Source: Pseudaquabacterium terrae (GTDB taxonomy: Bacteria > Pseudomonadota > Gammaproteobacteria > Burkholderiales > Burkholderiaceae_C). From it: DNA of 64,000 nt. The position numbers were made by a program, and so were the translations under genes. The stretch is taken from the NCBI RefSeq assembly GCF_013266755.1, contig NZ_JABRWJ010000010.1, positions 62,001 through 126,000 of the forward strand. Reading direction: 5' to 3'. Numbering within the stretch: position 1 is the stretch's first letter; each line of letters opens with the position of its first letter. The notes under the pieces were generated by a model that was given only the letters and a program-made list of their open reading frames with translations, searched no databases and was not told where the DNA came from. Positions 40,431 through 47,931 of the stretch are shown here, piece by piece.

Positions 40431-41633
40431 ATGTTGCGCCACGCACTGGACGGCCTGACGGTCGTCGACTTCACGCAGATCGGGGCCGGCCCGACCTGCA
40501 CGATGCTGCTCGCCGACATGGGCGCGCGGGTCATCAAGATCGAGGCGCCCGAAGGTGAGCTTGGCCGCGGCCTCGGACCCGGCTGGATCGGCGACGACTC
40601 GGCGCTGTTCCATGCCTTCAACCGCAACAAGCTCGGCGTCGCGCTGGACCTGAAATCCGGTTCCGGGCTGGCGGCGGCGCGGCGGCTGATCGCCCAGGCC
40701 GACGTGCTGGTCGAGAGCATGCGGCCCGGCGTCATGGACCGCCTGGGCCTGGGCTTCGAGGCGCTGGTGGTCGAGCATCCGGCGCTGATCTACTGCTCGA
40801 TCTCGGCCTACGGGCAGCGTGGGCCATACGCCGGGCGCGCCGGGGTCGACGGCATCATCCAGGCCGACTCCGGACTGATGAGCCTGATCGGCACCGAAGG
40901 CGCCGAGCCGTGCAAGGTTCAGGCGCCCGTGGTCGACGTGATGACGGGTTATGTTGCCGTGATGGCGGTGCTGGCGAAGCTGGCGCAGCGTGCGCGCGAC
41001 GGGCAGGGAGGCCAACTGGACGTGAACCTGCTGAACAGCGCGCTGGCGCTGCAGCAGTCGTCGATCACCAGCTATTGCGCCGACGGCCGTCTGCCCGAGC
41101 GCACGGGCAGCGCCGCGCCGTACGCGGCGCCGAATCAGGCCTTCCGCACGAGCGATGGCTGGTTGATGATCGCTGCCTACATGCCCGAGCGCTGGGTCCG
41201 GCTGTGCGAGCTGCTCGGCCTGCCACACCTGGTGAGCGATCCCCGTTTCGCGAGCTCCCCGTCGCGGGTCGCCCATCGGCACGACATGGTGACGCTGCTG
41301 ACCGAGGTGCTGCAGACGCGGACGACCGACGAGTGGCTGCCGCTGCTGCGCGGCGCCGACATCCTGTGCGCGCGCGTCGCCGGCTACGACGACCTGCTCG
41401 AGCATCCGCAAGTGGCGGCCAACGCGATGCTGGCAGAGGTGAACCATCCGCAGCATGGCCGGCTGCGCATGCCGGGCTTTCCGGTCGACAGTGCGACGTC
41501 CAATGCGCAAGCCCATCGCCCGGCGCCGGCCTGCGGCGAACACACGCGAGAGGTCCTGCACGCGGCAGGCTTCGACGAGGACGAGATCCAGGTGCTGCAG
41601 CAGGCGCGAGCGGCTCATTGCACCGCAGCTTGA
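40431..41633 (+). CDS. CaiB/BaiF family CoA transferase
   Basis: A 400-residue family III CoA transferase. The N-terminal motif LDGLTVVDFTQIGAGPTCTMLLADMG and the catalytic Asp region GVDGIIQADSGLMSLIG (about residue 140-156) are present. It moves CoA from one acyl-CoA to the incoming acid, so it may start the pathway. The ATG at 40431 is preceded by GGAGG at usable distance; a TTG at 40422 is too close to it. Confidence 0.92.
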   Translation: MLRHALDGLTVVDFTQIGAGPTCTMLLADMGARVIKIEAPEGELGRGLGPGWIGDDSALFHAFNRNKLGVALDLKSGSGLAAARRLIAQADVLVESMRPGVMDRLGLGFEALVVEHPALIYCSISAYGQRGPYAGRAGVDGIIQADSGLMSLIGTEGAEPCKVQAPVVDVMTGYVAVMAVLAKLAQRARDGQGGQLDVNLLNSALALQQSSITSYCADGRLPERTGSAAPYAAPNQAFRTSDGWLMIAAYMPERWVRLCELLGLPHLVSDPRFASSPSRVAHRHDMVTLLTEVLQTRTTDEWLPLLRGADILCARVAGYDDLLEHPQVAANAMLAEVNHPQHGRLRMPGFPVDSATSNAQAHRPAPACGEHTREVLHAAGFDEDEIQVLQQARAAHCTAA

Positions 41634-41635
41634 GA

Positions 41636-41697
41636 TTTGCTCAAGCGAAGCGGGCCGCGAACTCGATTGAAGCGACGTCGGCGGCTGCCTAGAGTTG
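41636..41697 (+). promoter_or_regulatory. promoter of small gene 1 with motif copy B
   Basis: TTTGCTCAAGCGAAG (41636-41650) matches the motif at 35742. Downstream are TTGAAG (41667-41672) and TAGAGT (41690-41695) with a 17-base spacer, a good sigma-70 promoter. The segment CTGCCTAGAGTTG (41685-41697) recurs unchanged before the paralogous small gene at 42965. Confidence 0.6.
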
Positions 41698-41741
41698 AAC
41701 GCAAGGGCCAGCAGCGGCCCGGTTCAACCAGGAGCAGCACC

Positions 41742-41948
41742 ATGACCCGCGCCAGCACCGAACACACCTACGAACTGCGCTTCGATGACCTCTTCGTCGC
41801 CGGCCGCGGCTATGTCTTCCCCTGCGACGCGCAAGGCCGGGTCGACATGAACACGCTCAGCGATCGGGCACGCAACAACTACCTCTACGCGCGCGCCGTG
41901 GTCGGGCGGGCGACGGCACGGCCGGCGGTGCGTCAGGTCCTGAACTGA
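41742..41948 (+). CDS. small conserved protein of unknown function, copy 1
   Basis: A 68-residue protein (THTYELRFDDLF-like start, FPCDAQGRVDM, LSDRARNNYLYARAVVGR). It is a clear paralog of the 71-residue protein at 43012; about half of the positions agree, including YELRF, FPCDA-x-G-x-VDM and NNYL-x-AR. One Cys is conserved. No signal peptide or membrane helix. AGGAG precedes the ATG. I do not recognise a named family. The gene is convergent with, and overlaps by 16 bases, the LysR gene that separates the two copies. Confidence 0.78.
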   Translation: MTRASTEHTYELRFDDLFVAGRGYVFPCDAQGRVDMNTLSDRARNNYLYARAVVGRATARPAVRQVLN

Positions 41949-42823
41949 TCGAGCAGCCAGGTGCGGAAGGTCGCCATGTTGGCGCTCTCCTCGCGGTGGC
42001 TCGGTGTCAGCAGGTAGTACGTGAAGTCGCCCATGTCCACCGTCTTGCGAAACGGCTGCACGAGCCGGCCATCCTCCAGATCCTTGGCGACGAGAAAGAG
42101 CTGCGCGATCGCCAGCCCCTGGCCCTCGATGGCGGCGGCATACGCCATCGCCGAGCTCTCGTAGGTCATGCCGGCACGGGCATCGACGCTGTTGCCGGCG
42201 CCGGCGGCTTCCAGCCACGTGGCCCAGTCGTCCGGCCGGGCGATCGAGTGCAGCAGCGTGTGGCGGGCCAGGTCGGCCGGCTTCTTCAGCTTCGGGCCGG
42301 ACTGCAGCAGCGCCGGGCTGGCCACCGGAGACAGGATGTTCGGGACCAGCCGGTGGCTGTGTGCGCCGGCAAACCGGCCATCGCCGAGGCGGATCGCGCC
42401 GTCGATGTCTTCCTTGCGGAAATCCACCGGCTCGAGCGATGCCTTCAACAACACCTCGATGTCGCGATGCGCTGCATGGAAGCCCGACAGGCGCGGAATC
42501 AGCCAGCGCATCGCGAAGGTGGTGTAGGCGCGTATCTTCAATTGCTTGCGCTGCCGGGTCCGCGTCAGCTTGCGCGTTGCGTCGCGCATCAGGTCGAGCG
42601 CCGCGGTGATGCTGCGGTAGTAGTCGGCGCCTTTGCGAGTGAGTGTGATCTCCCGATGCCCACGCTCGAACAGCGGCAGGCCGAGCGCCTCTTCCAGGCT
42701 CTTGATCTGTCGGCTCACGGCGCCGGCGGTGACGTGCAGTTCGTCAGCGGCCAGCGTGATGCTCAGGTGCCGCGCAGCGGCTTCGAAGGCTCGCAGGGCG
42801 TTGAGCGGCGGGAGGCGGTCCAT
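41933..42823 (-). CDS. LysR-type regulator, GcvA-like
   Basis: A 296-residue regulator. The helix-turn-helix is at about residues 5-60 (PPLNALRAFEAAARHLSITLAA, HVTAGAVSRQIKSLEE); GcvA-like features include YYRSITAALDLMRDAT and LKIRAYTTFAMRWLIPRL. It lies between the two paralogous small genes, convergent with the first and divergent from the second. It is therefore the best candidate for binding the TTTGCTCAA motif and controlling the CoA-pathway operon, but this is inference. Confidence 0.92.
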   Translation of the reverse strand: MDRLPPLNALRAFEAAARHLSITLAADELHVTAGAVSRQIKSLEEALGLPLFERGHREITLTRKGADYYRSITAALDLMRDATRKLTRTRQRKQLKIRAYTTFAMRWLIPRLSGFHAAHRDIEVLLKASLEPVDFRKEDIDGAIRLGDGRFAGAHSHRLVPNILSPVASPALLQSGPKLKKPADLARHTLLHSIARPDDWATWLEAAGAGNSVDARAGMTYESSAMAYAAAIEGQGLAIAQLFLVAKDLEDGRLVQPFRKTVDMGDFTYYLLTPSHREESANMATFRTWLLDQFRT

Positions 42824-42964
42824 GCGACAACGTAGCGCTCGATCGACCGGGGTTCAATCGGGACAAGCCGCGAGCAGGCGCGCGGCGTTTGTCACGCGCG
42901 CGCTACACGGCGTTCACACGACGTTGCGCGATGACAAGCTGGGTTGCGGGAGCAGTTGCACAGC

Positions 42965-42977
42965 CTGCCTAGAGTTG
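42965..42977 (+). promoter_or_regulatory. probable -10 region of small gene 2
   Basis: CTGCCTAGAGTTG is identical to the element at 41685. TAGAGT is the likely -10 hexamer; no -35 with ideal spacing is visible (TTGCGG at 42944 gives 20 bases). The remaining 188-base gap holds TTCAATCGGGAC but no other clear site. Confidence 0.45.
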
Positions 42978-43011
42978 TCTCCATCGAAGCACGAACGCAC
43001 CGGAGACCAAC

Positions 43012-43227
43012 ATGCCGACCATCTCGACGACGAGCGCGCAGACCGGCTACGAGCTGCGTTTCCAGTCGCTGTTCCAGGCCGGACGCGCTCTCGCGTTCCC
43101 GTGCGATGCCGACGGCCACGTCGACATGGATGCGCTGAGCCGCCGCGCGCTGAACAACTACCTGTTCGCCCGCACGCTGATCGGCCGCGACTTCGGCTCG
43201 CCGATGGTCAGCCCGATCCTGCACTGA
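43012..43227 (+). CDS. small conserved protein of unknown function, copy 2
   Basis: A 71-residue soluble protein (GYELRFQSLFQAGRAL, FPCDADGHVDMDALS, NNYLFARTLIGR). It is paralogous to the protein at 41742, with the same promoter-proximal element and a LysR gene between. The order of conserved blocks suggests a compact alpha/beta fold. Function unknown; possibly a stress or substrate-linked accessory of the CoA pathway. Confidence 0.78.
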   Translation: MPTISTTSAQTGYELRFQSLFQAGRALAFPCDADGHVDMDALSRRALNNYLFARTLIGRDFGSPMVSPILH

Positions 43228-43264
43228 GACTGCTGCGGGGCCTTTCTGTTGCGGGGAAGGGGGG

Positions 43265-44809
43265 TCAGGCCGGCGGCGCGGTGGCGGCCAGGCGGGCACG
43301 CAACTCGGTCTTCAGCACCTTGCCGTAGTGGTTCTTCGGCAGCGCATCGACGAAGTGGTATTCCTTCGGCCGCTTGAAGCGGGCGATGTGCTGCTGACAC
43401 AGCGCGTCGAGCGCCGTGCTTTCCAGCACCGCCCCGGGCCGTGCGACGATGAAGGCGACGACGACCTCGCCCCACTCGGCATCACGCCGGCCGATCACCG
43501 AGACCTCGGCCACCGCCGGGTGGCGCAGCAGCACCTCCTCGACCTCGCGCGGGTAGATGTTCGAGCCGCCACTGATGATCACGTCCTTCGAACGATCGCG
43601 CAGCGTCAGGAAGCCGTCGCCGTCGAGGCTGCCGACGTCGCCGGTGTGCAGCCAGCCTTCGCGCAGCGCCTGCGCCGTGGCCGCCGCGTCGCGCCAGTAA
43701 CCCGCCATCACGCTGTCGCCGCGGACGATCACTTCGCCGGTGCTCTGCGGCGGCAGCGCGTGGCCGTCGCCATCGACGATGCGCACCTCGACCGCCGATT
43801 GCGCGACGCCGACCGACGCCAGCCGCTCCAGGTGCTGCGGATGTGCCGTGTCGCTGAAGTGCGCGCGTGCGAGCGCGGTGATCGTCATCGGGCTCTCGCC
43901 CTGGCCGTAGATCTGCACGAAGCGCGGGCCCAGCACCTGCAGCGCGCGCCGGATGTCCTCCAGGTACATCGGGCCGCCGCCGTAGACGATGGTCTTCAGC
44001 CCGGCGCCGTGCTCGCCGGCCGCGGCGGCGTGTTCGACCAGGCGGCGCACCATCGTCGGCGCGGCGAACATCGAGATGCCGCGCAGGCGTCGGCCCAGCG
44101 CCAGGATCTCCGCCGGGTCGAAGCCGCGCGACTCCGGCACCACATGCCGCGCCGCCGCCAGCACGTGCGGCAGGCAGTACAGGCCCGCGCCGTGCGACAT
44201 CGGCGCCGCGTACAGCGCGCTGTCCTGCGGCCGCACCGTGTCGACGTCGCTGAAGTAGCACAGCGTCATCGTCAGCAGGTTGCGGTGCGTGAGCATCACG
44301 CCCTTCGGGTGGCCGGTGGTGCCCGAGGTGTAGAACAGCCACGCCAGGTCGCCCGGGGCGCGCTCGAGCGGTGCGTCGATGCGCCCGGCCTGCAGCAGCG
44401 CCGCGTAGCCGGCCGAGTCGATGTCGATCAGCGCGCGCAGCTCGGGCAGCGGCAGCGCGGCATCGCCCAGCCCGCCGCCGATGTCGCCGCCGATGAAGGC
44501 GGCCGACGCGCCGCTGTGGGCGAGGATGTAGTGCGCCTCGCGCGGATGCAGCTTCGGATTGACCGGCACGACGGCCAGGCCCGCCCACCAGCAGCCGAAC
44601 AGGATCTCGAGCACCGCTGGATGGTTGTGCGTGAAGAGTCCGACCCGTTCGCCGGGCTGCAGCCCGAGGCGATCGCGCAAGGCGCCTGCCAGCGCGGCGG
44701 CGCGCTGCGCGAGGCCCGCGTAGTCGTGCAGCTGCGTGATGCCGAGCAGCACCGCGGGGCGCGCACCGGCGGTCTGCGCGGAGCGCAGCAGCAAGCGTGC
44801 GAGGTTCAC
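43265..44809 (-). CDS. acyl-CoA synthetase (AMP-forming)
   Basis: A 514-residue adenylate-forming ligase. Motifs are the P-loop-like WLFYTSGTTGHPKGVMLTH (about 166-184), YGQGESPM (A5), GWLHTGDVGSLDGDGFL (A7), RSKDVIISGGSNIYPREVEE (A8) and PKNHYGKVLK with the catalytic Lys (A10). It activates a carboxylic acid to its CoA ester, probably the substrate of the nearby operon. The start is GTG at 44809 with GAGG upstream. It is convergent with small gene 2 (37-base gap). Confidence 0.93.
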   Translation of the reverse strand: MNLARLLLRSAQTAGARPAVLLGITQLHDYAGLAQRAAALAGALRDRLGLQPGERVGLFTHNHPAVLEILFGCWWAGLAVVPVNPKLHPREAHYILAHSGASAAFIGGDIGGGLGDAALPLPELRALIDIDSAGYAALLQAGRIDAPLERAPGDLAWLFYTSGTTGHPKGVMLTHRNLLTMTLCYFSDVDTVRPQDSALYAAPMSHGAGLYCLPHVLAAARHVVPESRGFDPAEILALGRRLRGISMFAAPTMVRRLVEHAAAAGEHGAGLKTIVYGGGPMYLEDIRRALQVLGPRFVQIYGQGESPMTITALARAHFSDTAHPQHLERLASVGVAQSAVEVRIVDGDGHALPPQSTGEVIVRGDSVMAGYWRDAAATAQALREGWLHTGDVGSLDGDGFLTLRDRSKDVIISGGSNIYPREVEEVLLRHPAVAEVSVIGRRDAEWGEVVVAFIVARPGAVLESTALDALCQQHIARFKRPKEYHFVDALPKNHYGKVLKTELRARLAATAPPA

Positions 44810-44818
44810 CTCAAGGCC

Positions 44819-45830
44819 TCAGTGTCTGACAAAGTCCGAGGGTCCACCCAGCGCCGAGAAGGACGTAGACAGTGCATCAGCCTCCTCGCAGAAGTAACCA
44901 TTGCGGCCGCGTCGTTTGGCCTCGTAGAGTGCTACATCGGCGCGCCGAAGCAGCTCCGCGTCGTCAGTATCGCCCGCATTCCACAAGGCCACGCCAACGC
45001 TGGCCGTGATCTCGCAAAGCTTGCCCGCCAGCGCCGTCGGGGCTCCTAGCGTTTCCACCAGCTTTCCCGCCAGCGTCTTCGCGTTGGTCGCGCTGCGCAG
45101 GCCCTCCAGGATGATCGTGAACTGTTCCGGCCAGCCGTACCGCGCGGCCGTTGACGTCGCGCTCCACCACGCGCCAGCGGGCGTGCACCCACAACCAGTC
45201 TCCGAGGCGTTTGCGAATCCGGAATTCGGCGTGATACACCAGCACTTCGGCCTTCAGGGTTGCCTTCAGGCTCGCTCGCATCGCATCCAAGTCGTCGGGA
45301 TGCACAAACGACCGCCACTCTGCGGCTGATGCCGTGGTCTCCACTGCAGGCTCGTCTCGCATCGCCGACGCCTGCGCGTCGTGGTAGATGCGGTCGCCTG
45401 CGATGTCCCAGTCGAACAGGGCGAGTCCGGAGCCCTCCAACGCCAGGCTCAGTCGCGTTGGCTTGAATTCGTGCCGATCAATTCAGGGTGGCTGGATGCC
45501 ACGATCGTTCCGTGTGCATCCAGGACGGACACGGTGCGAACACCGGGCATCGCATCGCTCAGCAACTTGAGTCGGCCCGCGATGACCGCCTTGCCACCGC
45601 CGGGCCCAAGGCGTTCGATCTCATCACGGACGCCCGTGAGCGCCTTGTTCGCGCCCTCCAGTTGGCGGATCAGGTTCTGATCGACGACACGAGCCTGGGT
45701 CTGGAGGCGGTCACTCTCCTGCGCTCCCAGCGCGTCGCGTTGGCGCTTGAGCGAGACGGACAGGACAGCGCCGAGTAGCACCAGCAAGCCGCCCACGGCC
45801 AGCCGCTCGACCCGAAAGCGCCTGGTCCGG
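44819..45830 (-). pseudogene. degraded sensor diguanylate cyclase
   Basis: Three pieces of one signalling protein lie in different frames. First is an N-terminal membrane helix and extracellular sensor start (RLAVGGLLVLLGAVLSVSLKR to ELIGTNSSQRD). A PAS domain follows (LALFDWDIAGDRIYHD to WLWVHARWRVVERD). Last is the end of a GGDEF domain (ITASVGVALWNAGD to EAKRRGRNGYF). The middle of the sensor domain is missing near 45445. The linker and the GGDEF motif itself are missing near 45130, where VRLAGT joins a remnant of the form QFTIILEGL. It cannot make c-di-GMP. It lies at the 3' end of the ccm operon. Confidence 0.8.
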
Positions 45831-45833
45831 ATC

Positions 45834-46778
45834 TCAGCGCGCAGCGGCTGCACTGCCGGCGATCTCGGCGAGGCGCGCTTCGAGCCACTGCGCGTCGGCC
45901 GAACCGGGCGGCACCTGCGCCAGCAGGCGGCGCCAATGCTGGGCGGCGCGTGGCTTGTCACCGCGCTTGTAGGCCGCGGTCGCGGCGAGCGACAGCGCCA
46001 TGCCGTGGTCCGGGTCGATATCGAGCGCCGCGTGCACGAGCTTCAGCGGCTGGCCTTCGATGTCGCCTTGGGCCAGCGTGGCCAGCACATCGGCATAGGC
46101 GGCCAGCAGCGCCGGCTCGCGCTGCAGCGGCGCGCCGATGCGCTCGAACGCGGCCTTGGCCTGCGGCATGCGGCCGAGCGCGTGGTACGAGCGCGCCAGC
46201 ATCGCCCAGCCGGCGCTGTCGCCGGGGTTCTTCTCGAGCTTGGCGGCCAGGCCCGCGACCATGCGCTCGACGTCCGGCGTGCCGGTGGCAGCGGTGCTTT
46301 CGGGGCCGGTGGGGCTGGCGGGGCCGGCGGCCATGCCGCGGTGCGTGGCGTCGTCCGGCGCGCCGCGCGCCGCCAGCGCGGGCGGCGCCGCCTGGGCCAG
46401 CATCGCGGCCGGCGTGCCGAGCAGCGCGTAGAGGCCGCTCGCACCCAGCGGCAGTGCCAGCGCGAGCAGCAGCATGGTTGCCGCAGGCGTGCCGCGTGCC
46501 GCAGGCGTGCCGCGTGCCGCAGCCGCGGCGCCGGTCGCGCCGTTGTCGTCGAGCAGCCGGCGCTGCAATTCGTCGCGCGCTTCGCGCGCATCGGCCGGCG
46601 CCAGCACGCCGGCGGCGAGGTCGCGTTCGAGCTCGGCCAGCTGGTCGCGCACCACGGCGACGTTCAATGCCGCGGCGCTGGAGCGGCCGGTGCCGGCGCG
46701 TGCCGCCAGCCATGGCCGCAGCAACACCAGCAGCGTGATCGAGATCAGCCCGACCGCGGCAAACAGGAAGGTCCCCAT
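45834..46778 (-). CDS. ccmI: cytochrome c maturation protein CcmI (TPR)
   Basis: A 314-residue membrane protein that presents apocytochrome to the haem ligation complex. It has a TM helix at residues 3-22, a coiled coil with RDQLAELERDLAAGVL and EARDELQRRLLDD, TM2 at about 100-120, and TPR repeats at 170-310 (WAMLARSYHALGRMPQAKAAFERI). An 18-base tandem duplication adds the repeat RGTPAARGTPAA before TM2. The ATG overlaps the ccmH stop by one base (TGATG), with AGGAG upstream. Confidence 0.92.
   Translation of the reverse strand: MGTFLFAAVGLISITLLVLLRPWLAARAGTGRSSAAALNVAVVRDQLAELERDLAAGVLAPADAREARDELQRRLLDDNGATGAAAAARGTPAARGTPAATMLLLALALPLGASGLYALLGTPAAMLAQAAPPALAARGAPDDATHRGMAAGPASPTGPESTAATGTPDVERMVAGLAAKLEKNPGDSAGWAMLARSYHALGRMPQAKAAFERIGAPLQREPALLAAYADVLATLAQGDIEGQPLKLVHAALDIDPDHGMALSLAATAAYKRGDKPRAAQHWRRLLAQVPPGSADAQWLEARLAEIAGSAAAAR
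46480..46515. repeat. 18-bp tandem duplication inside ccmI
   Basis: Two perfect copies of an 18-base unit beginning GCCGCAGGCGTGCC (46480-46497, 46498-46515), plus a partial third. Length is a multiple of three, so the frame is kept; it encodes the repeated ARGTPA segment in a linker of CcmI. Confidence 0.7.
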
Positions 46779-47410
46779 CACGCATCTCCTCGCAGCAGCC
46801 GCGCGGCGCGGGCGCGGTCAACGTCGTTCAAGGGCGCCGGCCCGGTGTTTTCGCGGCGGCGCAGGATCGCCACCATCGCACCGGCGCCGATCACCAGCAG
46901 CAGCCCCGGTCCTCCCCACAGCAGCCAGGTGCTGGGTTTCAGTGGCGGGCGATAACGCACGAAATCCCCGTAGCGGGTGACGAGGAAGTCCATCACCTCG
47001 GCGTCGCTCTTGCCGGCCTTGATCAGCGTGCGGATCTCGCGCCGCAGGTCCTGCGCCAGCTCGGCGCGCGAGCCGGCGAGCGACTCGTTCTGGCACACCA
47101 GGCAGCGCAGCTCGTCGGCGATGCCGATCAGGCGCTGCTCGACGGCTTCGTCGTCGGCGAGCGGCTCGGCCGGCTTGGCCGATACGGCCAGTGCGCAGGC
47201 GGCCAGCAGCGCTGCGAGCCAAGCGGCCGCCGCGGATCCGGCTCTGCCGGTCCGCTGGCGTGCCTTGCAGGCCGCGCTGGTCCTTGCGGCCCAGCTCCTC
47301 GCCAGGCGCGAAAGGTCCACTGGACCTTTCGCGTCCGGGCTCGGCCCCCTCGAGGGGGAGAGGGCGAAGCCCGAGGGGGCATCGCCGAAGGCGCTTCGGG
47401 GGTGGGTCAT
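46778..47410 (-). CDS. ccmH: cytochrome c maturation protein CcmH
   Basis: A 210-residue membrane thiol protein that keeps apocytochrome Cys reduced for haem attachment. The active site is LRCLVCQNESLAGS with C103 and C106; a membrane helix follows at about 170-190 (STWLLWGGPGLLLVIGAGAMVAI). The gene starts at 47410 by ATGA overlap with ccmG. Between this start and the signal sequence (AAAWLAALLAACALAVSA, about 61-78) are some 55 extra residues (PSGFALSPSRGPSPDAKGPV...) encoded by an inserted palindromic repeat. The insert may weaken export or an internal start may be used. Confidence 0.92.
   Translation of the reverse strand: MTHPRSAFGDAPSGFALSPSRGPSPDAKGPVDLSRLARSWAARTSAACKARQRTGRAGSAAAAWLAALLAACALAVSAKPAEPLADDEAVEQRLIGIADELRCLVCQNESLAGSRAELAQDLRREIRTLIKAGKSDAEVMDFLVTRYGDFVRYRPPLKPSTWLLWGGPGLLLVIGAGAMVAILRRRENTGPAPLNDVDRARAARLLRGDA
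47307..47405. repeat. palindromic repeat inserted in the 5' end of ccmH
   Basis: It contains a 27-base near-perfect palindrome (CGCGAAAGGTCCA-C-TGGACCTTTCGCG, split here at its centre; 47307-47333), the palindrome CCCCCTCGAGGGGG (47345-47358), and GCGAAGCCCGAGGGGGC / GAAGGCGCTTCGGG. The pattern is typical of a dispersed intergenic element that has fallen into the coding start of ccmH while keeping the frame. Confidence 0.65.
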
Positions 47411-47931
47411 TTCCTTAGCTCCTTGACCAGCGGCATCAGCTTGTCGCGCAGCACCGCTTCGGTCAGCGGGCCGACCTGCTTGAAGCGGATGATGCCGTCG
47501 CGGTCGATCAGGTAGGTCTCGGGCACGCCGTAGACGCCGTAGTCCATGCCGGCGCGGCCGTCGCGGTCGACCGCCGACAAGCGGTAGGGATCGCCGTGTT
47601 GCGCCAGCAGGCGCTGCGCGTCGGCCGGCGCGTCCTTGTAGTCGAGGCCGACCAGCGGTACGTCGCCGCGCTTGGCCAGTGCCATCAGCACCGGATGCTC
47701 CTGGCGGCACGCGCCGCACCACGATGCCCAGACGTTGAGCAGCCAGACCTGGCCGCGCATCGAGGCCGGCGTGAACGATGCCGCGGTGGCCTGCAGCTGC
47801 GGCAGCTCGAACAGCGGCGCCTGGCGGCCGATCAGCGGCGAAGGCAGCTCGTGCGGGTCCCTCGTCAGGCCCCGGGCCAGGAAGCCGGCCAGCGCGAGGA
47901 ACAGCGCCAGCGGGATCAGGTAGCGCTTCAT
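47407..47931 (-). CDS. ccmG: thiol:disulfide interchange protein CcmG/DsbE
   Basis: A 174-residue membrane-anchored thioredoxin-fold protein of the periplasm. It has a TM anchor at residues 4-21, active site WASWCGACR (C72, C75), and the cis-Pro region YGVYGVPETYLIDRDG. It reduces CcmH or apocytochrome during haem attachment. Both ends overlap neighbours by four bases (ccmF and ccmH), so start and stop are well fixed. Confidence 0.95.
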   Translation of the reverse strand: MKRYLIPLALFLALAGFLARGLTRDPHELPSPLIGRQAPLFELPQLQATAASFTPASMRGQVWLLNVWASWCGACRQEHPVLMALAKRGDVPLVGLDYKDAPADAQRLLAQHGDPYRLSAVDRDGRAGMDYGVYGVPETYLIDRDGIIRFKQVGPLTEAVLRDKLMPLVKELRK

